From the NCBI GenBank assembly GCA_003220055.1, contig QHRF01000088.1, positions 19,393 through 54,400 on the forward strand: a stretch of DNA of 35,008 nucleotides, in the 5' to 3' direction. Both the position numbers and the translations under genes were made by a program. How positions within the stretch are numbered: position 1 is the stretch's first letter; each line of letters opens with the position of its first letter. Shown here one piece after another: positions 7,576 to 15,369 of this stretch. The notes below the pieces were generated by a model that was not told where the DNA came from, ran no database searches, and was given only the letters and a program-made list of their open reading frames with translations. Source of the DNA: Verrucomicrobiota bacterium. GTDB taxonomy: Bacteria; Verrucomicrobiota; Verrucomicrobiia; Chthoniobacterales; UBA10450.

Positions 7576-8363
7576 TGACGAATCTGGTCGAGAAATATCG
7601 GGAAATGAAGAAGCGCGGCGAGAAGGTCACCGCGCTGACCGCTTACGATTATCCGACAGCGCGACTGCTCGACGAGAGCGGGATCGACATCATTCTGGTC
7701 GGCGATTCGTTAGGTATGGTCGTGCTCGGTTATGAAGATACCACGAGCGTTTCGTTGGATGAGATGTTGCATCACACTCGCGCGGTCGCGCGCGGAGTTA
7801 AATCCGCGTTGGTAGTCGGCGATATGCCGATCCATACTTTCGAAAAGCCGGCCCAAGCGGTTGCGACGGCGAAACAATTTATCAATGCCGGCGCTCAGGC
7901 GGTGAAGCTGGAGGGCGGCGTGAGTCACGCCGCGCATATCGAAGCGATAACTGATGCCGGAATTCCGTACATGGCCCACATTGGAATGCTGCCGCAGCAC
8001 GTTCGAGAACAGGGCGGTTACAAAGTCAAAGGTAAAACGCAATCGGAAGCCGAAGCGTTGATCGCAGATGCACGCGCGGTGGAAAAAGCGGGCGCGTTTT
8101 CTGTCGTTCTCGAGATTGTGGTCCCGGAGATCGCCAAACAAATCACCCACGCGATTAGCATTCCGACGATTGGCATCGGATCGGGGGAACAATGTGATGG
8201 CCAGATTCTGGTGACGCACGATTTGATCGGGCTATTTCCCTGGTTCACTCCGAAATTTGTTTCGCCGGAGGCGCGGGTGGCCGACGAGATTCGCAGGGCG
8301 GCCTGTGCTTTCATTGAACGAACGCGCGGAGCAAGTGCAGTGTCTAAGCGGCCAGGAGTTTGA
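7575..8363 (+). CDS. panB: 3-methyl-2-oxobutanoate hydroxymethyltransferase
   Basis: PanB adds a hydroxymethyl group from methylene-THF to 2-oxoisovalerate to give ketopantoate, the first step towards pantothenate and CoA. The 262-residue barrel has TALTAYDYPTA, the metal-binding VGDSLGM, GDMP, the AVKLEGG strand and IGIGSG. The ATG at 7575, overlapping the folK TAA by one base, was preferred to a GTG two codons upstream. It ends the tight operon; the next gene starts 35 bases later. No panC or panD is in the window. Confidence 0.96.
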   Translation: MTNLVEKYREMKKRGEKVTALTAYDYPTARLLDESGIDIILVGDSLGMVVLGYEDTTSVSLDEMLHHTRAVARGVKSALVVGDMPIHTFEKPAQAVATAKQFINAGAQAVKLEGGVSHAAHIEAITDAGIPYMAHIGMLPQHVREQGGYKVKGKTQSEAEALIADARAVEKAGAFSVVLEIVVPEIAKQITHAISIPTIGIGSGEQCDGQILVTHDLIGLFPWFTPKFVSPEARVADEIRRAACAFIERTRGASAVSKRPGV

Positions 8364-8398
8364 CAACGATTTGGCGCTAAAGGTGTTTAATTAAGACG

Positions 8399-9490
8399 AT
8401 GAAAGCAGCGACCCGAATTTCCGATTTCGACGACATCGACGATATCGAACACGAAGCGCTGCTTACCGGCAGCCCAGAGCGAAGCTGGATTTGGTTTGGT
8501 TTGATTATATCGCTCTGCCTCCACATCACCCTTTGCATTTATTTTTATCGGACACGATTTCAGTCAGTCGATGCAGTCTTCAGTGATGTGCAGCAGCCGA
8601 TGACTTTTAGGGTCAAAAATGTCGATATGGCTCAGATCGATAAAGCAAGTGGCGATCAAATAAATCCGGCGGCAAAACCCAATCCCGACGACACGAAGGA
8701 ACAGCAGCCGGACGAGAAGAAATCGTTCGATAAGCTTTTGCAGGAGATTCAGGCGACGACCGCGATGCCGGACGACATGAGCAACGTTTTGCCGGACAAG
8801 CCGAAAGTCGACCAGGCAGACGTGGCTTCGGTGATGAACGAGATCGAACGCAGCACGGTGCAAACTCTTTCTACAAATCCGAACGCCACCCACGAGCAAT
8901 CGCTCTTGAACGACAGCTCGGTCTCAGGCCGACCGCAGCCCGCGCTCAGCGGAACGGAGCTGGCGACCAGCACGATCATTAAACGTCCGAACACTTTCAC
9001 GAGTAAACTTCCCGGGGACAGCGCCGGCCCGAACAAAAAAGGCGCGCCCGGATTCAGCGATCTCGATCAATTGCTCTCGCAAAAAGGTCCGCTCGGTTCG
9101 GGAACGAAGATTCGAATGCCCGAAGATCAACTTTTCGGCTTCGACAGCGCTAACTTACAACCTAGCGATATTTTGCACAAACTTGTCGATCTTCTAAAAC
9201 GCAATCCGAAGGCGATGTTCACGATCGAGGGTTACACTGATTCGATCGGCACCTATGAATACAATCTGGATTTGAGCCAGCGCCGCGCCGACAACATGAA
9301 GCAATATTTGGTGGAGGCTTTGGGCATTGATCCATCGCACATTGATGCGCGCGGTCGGGGATCAACTAAGTTTGTGGTCCCGCCGCGCCCGGTGGCTCCA
9401 ACCGCGTCCCAAGCCGAATTCGACGTAGAGATTGAACGCGAACGCGCAAACCGCCGCGTCGAGGTCACGATTAACACAAACCCGCAGTAA
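8399..9490 (+). CDS. Inner-membrane-anchored OmpA-domain protein
   Basis: This 363-residue protein has a short cytoplasmic N-terminus, one hydrophobic segment at about residues 31-50 (WFGLIISLCLHITLCIYFY) and a long polar, low-complexity linker rich in Asp, Pro and Lys to about residue 230. The C-terminal OmpA-like peptidoglycan-binding domain reads LFGFDSANL, IEGYTDSIG, then LSQRRADNMKQYL and RRVEVTI. The layout resembles TolA/TonB-style spanning proteins joined to an OmpA domain rather than an outer-membrane barrel. It probably links the inner membrane to the cell wall. It converges on the pilus operon. The start is ATG 8399, following a GTTTAATTAAGACG spacer with no strong ribosome site. 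Confidence 0.8.
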   Translation: MKAATRISDFDDIDDIEHEALLTGSPERSWIWFGLIISLCLHITLCIYFYRTRFQSVDAVFSDVQQPMTFRVKNVDMAQIDKASGDQINPAAKPNPDDTKEQQPDEKKSFDKLLQEIQATTAMPDDMSNVLPDKPKVDQADVASVMNEIERSTVQTLSTNPNATHEQSLLNDSSVSGRPQPALSGTELATSTIIKRPNTFTSKLPGDSAGPNKKGAPGFSDLDQLLSQKGPLGSGTKIRMPEDQLFGFDSANLQPSDILHKLVDLLKRNPKAMFTIEGYTDSIGTYEYNLDLSQRRADNMKQYLVEALGIDPSHIDARGRGSTKFVVPPRPVAPTASQAEFDVEIERERANRRVEVTINTNPQ

Positions 9491-9508
9491 TCCTTGTGTG
9501 AGGTAGTA

Positions 9509-9551
9509 GCGGTTCACCGAACCGCCCGCGGGCGATTGAGGTCAATCGCCC
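9509..9551. terminator. Two adjacent hairpins between convergent genes
   Basis: GCGGTTC (9509-9515) pairs with GAACCGC (9519-9525), and GGGCGATTGA (9530-9539) pairs with TCAATCGCCC (9542-9551). Both are perfect. They lie between the OmpA-domain gene and the pseudopilin gene, where a bidirectional terminator is expected. No clear T-tract follows, so they may instead be a dispersed palindromic repeat. Confidence 0.5.
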
Positions 9552-10166
9552 CTACCAGTTCTTGATCCACTTTGTCTGATTCGTCCCGGATGAATCGTCG
9601 GCAATGCTCCAGAGATCGAACGTTGGATTGTAGCCGTAAGTTTTGCCTGAACTCTTCGCAGTCGAGTAACCATAGCTGTTACCAAACGGGTCCCGAATAA
9701 ATGCAACATTTTGGTTCTGATCCGTCGGACTTAGCTGATTTGGTTTGAACGAAAAGTACGATTTTCCTTCGACAACACGATTGTGATCTGTATCACCGCT
9801 TAGTTGTTCGTAGAGATACAGACTCGCCGCCACTGGTGTTGGGGCCGTGGTCGGATCAATGTTTTCTGTCTTACTTGGATCCGTCGGATAAAGTCCATTA
9901 TCGGCTTTGTAGCTTTCGAGCGCGGCCGACATCGCGGCAATTTCGGCTTCGGCCCGGGAGCGCGCCCCTTTCTTCTGCACGTAACCGACCGTGCTCAGAA
10001 TCAAACCGGCCAAGATGATAATGATCGCGATGACCAGGAGCACTTCGATGACGGTGAACGAAGCTTCGCTTCGAAATGACGAATGACGAATGACGAATGA
10101 CGAATCAATTACGAAACCAGAACGACGAAACAAGCGTCGGGCGATCCAAGTTTTGCATTTTGTCAT
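9552..10166 (-). CDS. Type II secretion/type IV pilus pseudopilin with unusual leader
   Basis: The mature part starts FTVIEVLLVIAIIIILAGLI, the class III pilin signature with Phe+1 and Glu+5, followed by a helix and SYKADNGLYP as in GspG-type pseudopilins. The protein ends near a WSIADD segment. In GspG-like proteins this subunit builds the pseudopilus in the inner membrane. Two things are odd. The residue before Phe is Ser, where prepilin peptidase normally needs Gly (or Ala). The leader from the best ATG (10166) is about 36 residues and is partly encoded by a 7-bp tandem repeat (DSSFVIRHSSF). The start is uncertain (10184 is an alternative). It is the last gene of gspE-gspE-gspF-pseudopilin. 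Confidence 0.8.
   Translation of the reverse strand: MTKCKTWIARRLFRRSGFVIDSSFVIRHSSFRSEASFTVIEVLLVIAIIIILAGLILSTVGYVQKKGARSRAEAEIAAMSAALESYKADNGLYPTDPSKTENIDPTTAPTPVAASLYLYEQLSGDTDHNRVVEGKSYFSFKPNQLSPTDQNQNVAFIRDPFGNSYGYSTAKSSGKTYGYNPTFDLWSIADDSSGTNQTKWIKNW
10074..10106. repeat. Tandem GAATGAC heptamer repeat
   Basis: The 7-mer GAATGAC occurs three times in a row at 10081-10101, with a near copy before (10074-10080) and a partial one after. Related GTCATTC motifs in the opposite orientation lie at about 10162-10168 and 10194-10200. The array lies in the leader-coding region of the pseudopilin gene. Confidence 0.85.
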
Positions 10167-10203
10167 TCCTTCGACATTCGACATTTGTGCCTCGTCATTC
10201 AAA

Positions 10204-11496
10204 TCACGTTTGCTGTTGCAAGCCCTGGATGATGCTGATGAGCGGCAGGAACAGCGCAATCACGATCGTGCCGACGACGAGCGCGAGAAACACAATCATG
10301 ATTGGCTCCAACGCCGCGGTCATGGCTGCGACTGAGTTGTCCACTTCGTCATCATAGACATCGGCGATCTTCAAAAGCATCTCGGGGAGTTGTCCGGTTT
10401 CTTCGCCGACGTCGATCATACTGACGACCATTGGTGGAAACGCGCCGCTGGCTTCAAGCGGTTGCACGATCGATTCGCCTTCCTTAACACTCTCGTGGAC
10501 CTGACCAATCGCGCCCGCGATTACCATGTTGCCGGCGGTCTCGCGGGTAATGTTAAGGGCTTGCAAGATTGGAACGCCGCTGGTGACAAGGGTTCCGAGA
10601 GTTCGCGAGAACCGTGAGATCGCTGTCTTCCGAATGACGTCGCCAAAGAGCGGAAAATGAAGTTTAGCACGGTCGATTGCCGATTTTCCGCGCGGGGTGC
10701 GATTAGCGAACTTGTATCCGGCGATCGCGGCGAAGAGCAGCGCGAGAATCACGAGCCAGTGACCCTGGACAAATCTGCTCACGGTAATGACGAGCGTCGT
10801 GATCACGGGTAATGGGCGATCGCCGAGCATGTCGTGAAAGATCGCTTCGAATTTCGGCACGATAAAGACGAGCAGAAATCCCATGATCGCGACCGCCATC
10901 GTCATGACGATGAGTGGATAGACCATAGCGGCGGCAACTTTGTTTTTAATCTTGGCCGCTTTTTCCTGAAACTCCGCGAGCCGGGTAAGAACGAGCTCGA
11001 GTACACCGCCGACTTCGCCGGCCTTCACCATATTGATGTAAAGATCGTTAAAGATGAGCGGATACAGCGCGAGACTTTCCGAAAACGTGCTGCCGCCCTG
11101 GACCGACTCAGCGAGCTTGTCGATCGTGTTTTTTAAAACCGTGTCGCGTTCCTGTTTGGCGAGAACGTTGAGGGCGCGCAAAAGAGGCAGGCCCGCATCG
11201 ATCAGGGTTGCTAGCTGACGCGTGAAAATCATTAGGATTTTCGGTTTAACTTTTTTGCGCTGGAAAAGAACGATGCCTTTTCGTTTTTCGCGCGGTTGCG
11301 CGACACGCGCGGCTTTGGCCGCGCGCTTGGCCGCTTTGCCATCGCGCCCCCCGCCTTTTCCTTCCTCGTAAACGTTGGTCGGAAAAAATCCGGCCTGACG
11401 CAGCTGGCCGATGGCTTCGTTCGTCGAAGCGGCTTCGACGAGCCCGGTCGATTCCTGTCCGCGTGAATCGAGCGCTACGTAAGTGAAACGCGGCAT
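10204..11496 (-). CDS. gspF: Type II secretion/type IV pilus inner-membrane platform protein
   Basis: GspF/PilC forms the inner-membrane platform on which the GspE ATPase acts. The 430-residue protein opens with MPRFTYVALDSRGQE as usual, then a basic, Ala/Lys-rich insertion near residues 45-75. Two T2SSF domains follow at about 90-210 and 290-415, each with the glycine- and proline-containing turn (ALNVLAKQERD and ALNITRETAGN), and membrane segments lie near 190-215, 240-260 and 395-425. It starts 25 bases after the preceding gspE. Whether the system is a pilus or a secretion machine cannot be told from this window, because no secretin or peptidase is present. Confidence 0.93.
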   Translation of the reverse strand: MPRFTYVALDSRGQESTGLVEAASTNEAIGQLRQAGFFPTNVYEEGKGGGRDGKAAKRAAKAARVAQPREKRKGIVLFQRKKVKPKILMIFTRQLATLIDAGLPLLRALNVLAKQERDTVLKNTIDKLAESVQGGSTFSESLALYPLIFNDLYINMVKAGEVGGVLELVLTRLAEFQEKAAKIKNKVAAAMVYPLIVMTMAVAIMGFLLVFIVPKFEAIFHDMLGDRPLPVITTLVITVSRFVQGHWLVILALLFAAIAGYKFANRTPRGKSAIDRAKLHFPLFGDVIRKTAISRFSRTLGTLVTSGVPILQALNITRETAGNMVIAGAIGQVHESVKEGESIVQPLEASGAFPPMVVSMIDVGEETGQLPEMLLKIADVYDDEVDNSVAAMTAALEPIMIVFLALVVGTIVIALFLPLISIIQGLQQQT

Positions 11497-11521
11497 GACG
11501 ACATCAATGTTAGGCGAACGC

Positions 11522-13207
11522 TCAGGTGTATTTCAATACCTCCTCGATGGTGGTATCGCCGGCAAAAATACTGCGCAATCCATCCTGCCGCAGCGTCACC
11601 ATTCCGAGCTCAACCGCTTTTTGTTTGAGAACGACGGTCGGCGCCCGTTCATTGACCAACTCGCGGAGCGGATCGGTGATTTTCATTAACTCATAAATTC
11701 CTTTGCGGCCCTTGTAGCCGGTGTTATTGCATGAGTCACAACCTTTGCCGTAGAAAAATTTGCGATCGCCGATATCCTTTTTGGCTAATTCGATCTGGGC
11801 CAGGAGCGATGCGTTAGGCGTGTAAGCGGCCCGGCAGTTCGGGCAGATGCTCCGGAGCAATCGCTGACCAAGCACAGCTTCGAGCGTGGCAGAAATCAAA
11901 AACGGTTCCACGCCCATGTCGATCAAGCGCGTGATTGCGCCGGGCGCATCGTTCGTGTGCAGAGTCGTGAAAACGAGATGGCCAGTGAGCGATGCTTGAA
12001 TGGCGATTTGGGCGGTCTCGAGATCGCGCGTTTCGCCGATCATGATCCGATCAGGATCCTGCCGGAGAAACGCGCGTAAAGCGCGAGCGAATGTAAGACC
12101 GATCCCCTCGTTCACCGGCACCTGAACGATTCCTTCCAAGTCGTACTCGACCGGTTCTTCGGCCGTGAGCAATTTGGCATCGATGGTGTTGATCTTGCGC
12201 AAGCAGGAATAAAGCGTCGTCGTTTTTCCGGAACCGGTCGGGCCGGTGGCAATAAAAATTCCATTCGGCCGATTGATGATTTCGAGAATGTAATTGTGCA
12301 CGTAGTCGGGCATCCCGAGCATTTCCAGATCGAGATTCACGGTCGAGCGATCGAGCACGCGCAAAACGACGCTCTCGCCGAACTGCGTCGGCAAAGTCGA
12401 AACGCGAAGATCGACATGCCGGCCGGCGATATTTTTTTGAATGCGGCCGTCCTGTGGCAGACGCCGCTCGGCGATGTTCATGTTCGCCATCACTTTGACG
12501 CGGGAGATGACCGGCAACGCGAGATGGCGCGGCGGCGGCGACATTTCGTAAAGCGCGCCGTCCACTCGATAGCGGATTTTGAATTCGTTTTCGAACGGCT
12601 CGAAATGAATATCGCTCGCGCGGTCCTGGATCGCTTGATACAAAATTAAATCGACAAAGCGAATGATCGGTGTGGCGTTCGCCTCCGCTTCGACGGCGGC
12701 GGCAGTTTCGTCGCCGCGAATTTGCAGCATGTCGCCGGCTTCGCCGAGTTGCTTGAGCACTTGCTCCATGCTCGTGGTGTCGGCGCCGTAATATTCCTTG
12801 ATTCGATTATCGATTTGCTCGGTTGGCGCGACCACAACATCGACATCTTTGCCGAGCGCGAAGCGGAGATCTTCGGCCGCGCGCGGGTCGAGCGGGTCGG
12901 CCAAAGCAATCCGCAAAGTATTTCCGCTCAAACCGATCGGAAGTGCGCGGTGAAGACGCGCCAGTCCGCTCGGAATCAATTTCAAAATCGTGGGCGGAAT
13001 TTCGTTATCGCCAAGATCGACATATTCGGCGCCGAGCGCGTCGGCGATCGTGTGATAGAAGCCGGTTTCATCGACGAAACCGCTGTCCACCATCGCCTGG
13101 ATGATGGTTTTGCCGTTCAAGTTCGCCTCGTTTAAGACGTCCTCGGCTTGCGACGGTTGAAGGACGTGCTGTTCGATGAAAAGTTCGGCGACTTGTTTCT
13201 CGTTCAT
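11522..13207 (-). CDS. gspE: Type II secretion/type IV pilus assembly ATPase (second copy)
   Basis: This hexameric ATPase powers pilin or pseudopilin polymerisation. The 561-residue protein has an N-terminal GspE_N/MshEN domain (about 1-150) and the conserved ASDIHFEP segment. It also has Walker A GPTGSGKTTTLY near residue 320, the Asp box and Walker B region (MIGETRDLETAQIA), HTNDAPGAITRL, and a four-cysteine zinc site (CPNC near 455, CDSC near 487). Its ATG shares one base with the stop of the upstream gspE copy (TAATG), so the two are translationally coupled. The two copies share the same architecture but have clearly different N-terminal domains. Confidence 0.93.
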   Translation of the reverse strand: MNEKQVAELFIEQHVLQPSQAEDVLNEANLNGKTIIQAMVDSGFVDETGFYHTIADALGAEYVDLGDNEIPPTILKLIPSGLARLHRALPIGLSGNTLRIALADPLDPRAAEDLRFALGKDVDVVVAPTEQIDNRIKEYYGADTTSMEQVLKQLGEAGDMLQIRGDETAAAVEAEANATPIIRFVDLILYQAIQDRASDIHFEPFENEFKIRYRVDGALYEMSPPPRHLALPVISRVKVMANMNIAERRLPQDGRIQKNIAGRHVDLRVSTLPTQFGESVVLRVLDRSTVNLDLEMLGMPDYVHNYILEIINRPNGIFIATGPTGSGKTTTLYSCLRKINTIDAKLLTAEEPVEYDLEGIVQVPVNEGIGLTFARALRAFLRQDPDRIMIGETRDLETAQIAIQASLTGHLVFTTLHTNDAPGAITRLIDMGVEPFLISATLEAVLGQRLLRSICPNCRAAYTPNASLLAQIELAKKDIGDRKFFYGKGCDSCNNTGYKGRKGIYELMKITDPLRELVNERAPTVVLKQKAVELGMVTLRQDGLRSIFAGDTTIEEVLKYT

Positions 13208-14910
13208 TAACTGACGTCTCCGATGGTGATTGAAATCACTTCCTCAGCGCTGGTGAGGCCCGCGAGAACTTTGCGGACGCCGTCTTCGCGCAAAGTGCGC
13301 ATGCCCAGCTCGCGGGCGCGCTGACGCAGCGACAAAGTCGCACTTCGTTTGTTGATCATGTGGCGGACTTCGTCGTCGAGAATAAAAATTTCAAAGATGC
13401 CCATGCGGCCTTTGTAACCAGTGCCGCGACATTGCTCGCAGCCTTTGCCTTGCATCACTTGCGCGTCGCGGAGTTGACCCGGCTCGATTCGCAGAGCGCG
13501 GATTTCGCTTTCGCCCAGTTCCACGGGTTCCCGGCAATTCGGACAGATTCGCCGAACGAGTCGTTGTGCCATGATCGCGCGCAGGGACGAAGCAACGAGA
13601 AAGGGCTGCACGCCGATGTCGATCAAACGCGGGATGGCGGACGGCGCGTCGTTGGTGTGGAGTGTGCTGAAGACGAGATGACCAGTCAGTGAAGCGTTCG
13701 TTGCGATGCTGGCGGTTTCGAGATCGCGGATCTCGCCGATCATGATCACGTTCGGCGCCTGGCGAAGAATCGAGCGCAAGGCCGCCGGAAATGTCATCCC
13801 GATTTCCGGATTTACCTGGACCTGATTGATGCCGGTCATTTGATATTCGATCGGTTCTTCGACGGTGATAATCTTGCGGTCCGGCTTGTTAATGTAATTG
13901 AGACAAGCGTAGAGCGTGCTGGTTTTTCCGGAGCCGGTCGGTCCGGTGACGAGCAAAACTCCGTCCGGCAATTGAATCAAACGCTCGAATGTTTCCTGGT
14001 CGTCGCTGAAAAAACCAAGCTCGGGCAGCCCAAGCATCAGACTCGATTTGTCGAGGACGCGCATGACGACGCTCTCGCCATGATTGGTCGGGATGGTGGA
14101 GACGCGCAGGTCGATCGGCTTCTTTTTGATTTTGACCTGAATCCGTCCGTCCTGTGGCAGTCGCTTTTCGGCGATGCTCATCGAACCGGTCATGATTTTT
14201 AGCCGGCTGACGATGGCGGATTGCAAACGTTTTGGCGGCGCCTGCATTTCCTGGAGGACGCCGTCAATTCGGAACCGGACACGGAATTTTTTGTCGAGCG
14301 GCTCGAGATGAATGTCGCTCGCGCCGGCGCGATGCGCTTCGATGATCAACATTGAGACCATGCGAATGATTGGGGCGTCGGCTTCATCGACTTCGGTGAT
14401 GGCAGCGCCGTCGCCGAGCTCGAGACCAAGATCGACATCTTCGCCAATTTTTTCTTTGAGGGCATCGGCGGCTTCATCTGCCGTGCCGTAATATTTGATC
14501 AGCGCTTCCCGAATTTTTTCGAGGCTTGTGCAAACCAGCTCGAGCTCGCGTTGGAGCAAAAAGCTCAGGCTATCGATCGTGTCGATGTCGAGTGGATCGC
14601 TTACGGCTACGACCAGACCGGTTTCGCCAAAAGCGACTGGAATGACTTTGAACCGCCGCGCGTCTTCAGCGCGGATCTGTTTGATAATCGCCGGCGGAAT
14701 CACCATCGTGGAGAGATCGATCCAGTCCATGTGCGCCTGCGCGGCCAGCGAACGCGAGACGTCGGACTCGGTAACGGCGCCACCTTTAATCAGAAGATCG
14801 ACAATGTTGTTCTGGCCGTCCAAGCGCGGGCGTGCTTTGTCGATTTGCTTGCGCGAAACCAACCCGACGTCTTGCAGGACTTTGAGGACGTAATCTTCGT
14901 TTTGTTGCAC
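13207..14910 (-). CDS. gspE: Type II secretion/type IV pilus assembly ATPase (first copy)
   Basis: A second full-length GspE/PilB ATPase of 567 residues. It has an N-terminal MshEN-type domain, ASDIHLEPLD and Walker A GPTGSGKTSTLYA near residue 320. MIGEIRDLETASIA, HTNDAPSAIPRL and a four-cysteine zinc site (CPNC near 454 and CEQC about 30 residues later) follow. It starts at GTG 14910 (MQQNEDYVLKVLQ) with no strong ribosome site. It is the promoter-proximal gene of the four-gene operon. Two complete ATPases in tandem ahead of one GspF suggest either a hetero-oligomer or one motor for extension and one for another task; neither is a PilT-type retraction ATPase by sequence. Confidence 0.93.
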   Translation of the reverse strand: MQQNEDYVLKVLQDVGLVSRKQIDKARPRLDGQNNIVDLLIKGGAVTESDVSRSLAAQAHMDWIDLSTMVIPPAIIKQIRAEDARRFKVIPVAFGETGLVVAVSDPLDIDTIDSLSFLLQRELELVCTSLEKIREALIKYYGTADEAADALKEKIGEDVDLGLELGDGAAITEVDEADAPIIRMVSMLIIEAHRAGASDIHLEPLDKKFRVRFRIDGVLQEMQAPPKRLQSAIVSRLKIMTGSMSIAEKRLPQDGRIQVKIKKKPIDLRVSTIPTNHGESVVMRVLDKSSLMLGLPELGFFSDDQETFERLIQLPDGVLLVTGPTGSGKTSTLYACLNYINKPDRKIITVEEPIEYQMTGINQVQVNPEIGMTFPAALRSILRQAPNVIMIGEIRDLETASIATNASLTGHLVFSTLHTNDAPSAIPRLIDIGVQPFLVASSLRAIMAQRLVRRICPNCREPVELGESEIRALRIEPGQLRDAQVMQGKGCEQCRGTGYKGRMGIFEIFILDDEVRHMINKRSATLSLRQRARELGMRTLREDGVRKVLAGLTSAEEVISITIGDVS

Positions 14911-15090
14911 GGCCTGGGAAACCTGACCCCGCTAGTTTATCCGAATCCGCCCGCGGCGTGAACCGCTATTTACGGCTCAACCGAAAAAATAAAATCAACG
15001 CCGCGTTCGGTTTGCCGACTTTGTCCCTGAAGGCACGGCCACATCGGGGGGATTTTCCGAGTCAGATAACAACTTTAGGGGAAAATTGCG
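14911..15090. other. Intergenic region upstream of the gspE operon
   Basis: These 180 bases between the gspE start and the broken FG-GAP gene hold no convincing reading frame, RNA gene or hairpin. The promoter of the minus-strand gspE operon should lie here, but I could not pick a convincing -35/-10 pair. Confidence 0.4.
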
Positions 15091-15361
15091 ATGTTTTCGG
15101 GTTGGCCGCGCATAATGCAAGTTGGGGGATTTTTTGGGTTTGTGGCGACGTGCGTGCTGCTTTGCCTCTTTGTCCTCGTCGCAAGTTGATCCGCAGCAGA
15201 CGTTTGCTGCACCACCAGTGTATTCCGTTGCCGGCAGTGAAGTCGGCATCACCGGTTTGACTTCAATGGCCAAAGGCGATTTTAACACCGACGGAATTCT
15301 GGATTTTGCCGCAGGAGGGTTCGCCTATGCGGCTACAGTTACCATCTTGAATGTTCGCTGA
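15091..15361 (+). pseudogene. Remnant of a secreted FG-GAP repeat protein
   Basis: From ATG 15091 (or 15115) the frame encodes a hydrophobic signal peptide (GFFGFVATCVLLCLFVLVAS) and hits TGA at 15187-15189. The +1 frame then continues with QVDPQQTFAAPPVYSVAG and a recognisable FG-GAP/VCBS unit (AKGDFNTDGILDFAAGGF), ending at TGA 15359-15361. Signal peptide, mature start and one repeat in the right order but in two frames point to a frameshift in a gene that originally had many repeats and is now cut short. An intact family member would be several hundred residues long and exported. It converges on glmS. Confidence 0.6.
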
Positions 15362-15369
15362 TCGCGCGA

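Noticed and set aside
15096-15117. Possible sigma54 promoter (TTGGCC ... TGCA)
   Set aside because: The GG-to-GC spacing is 11 bases instead of 10 and the -24 box is poor.
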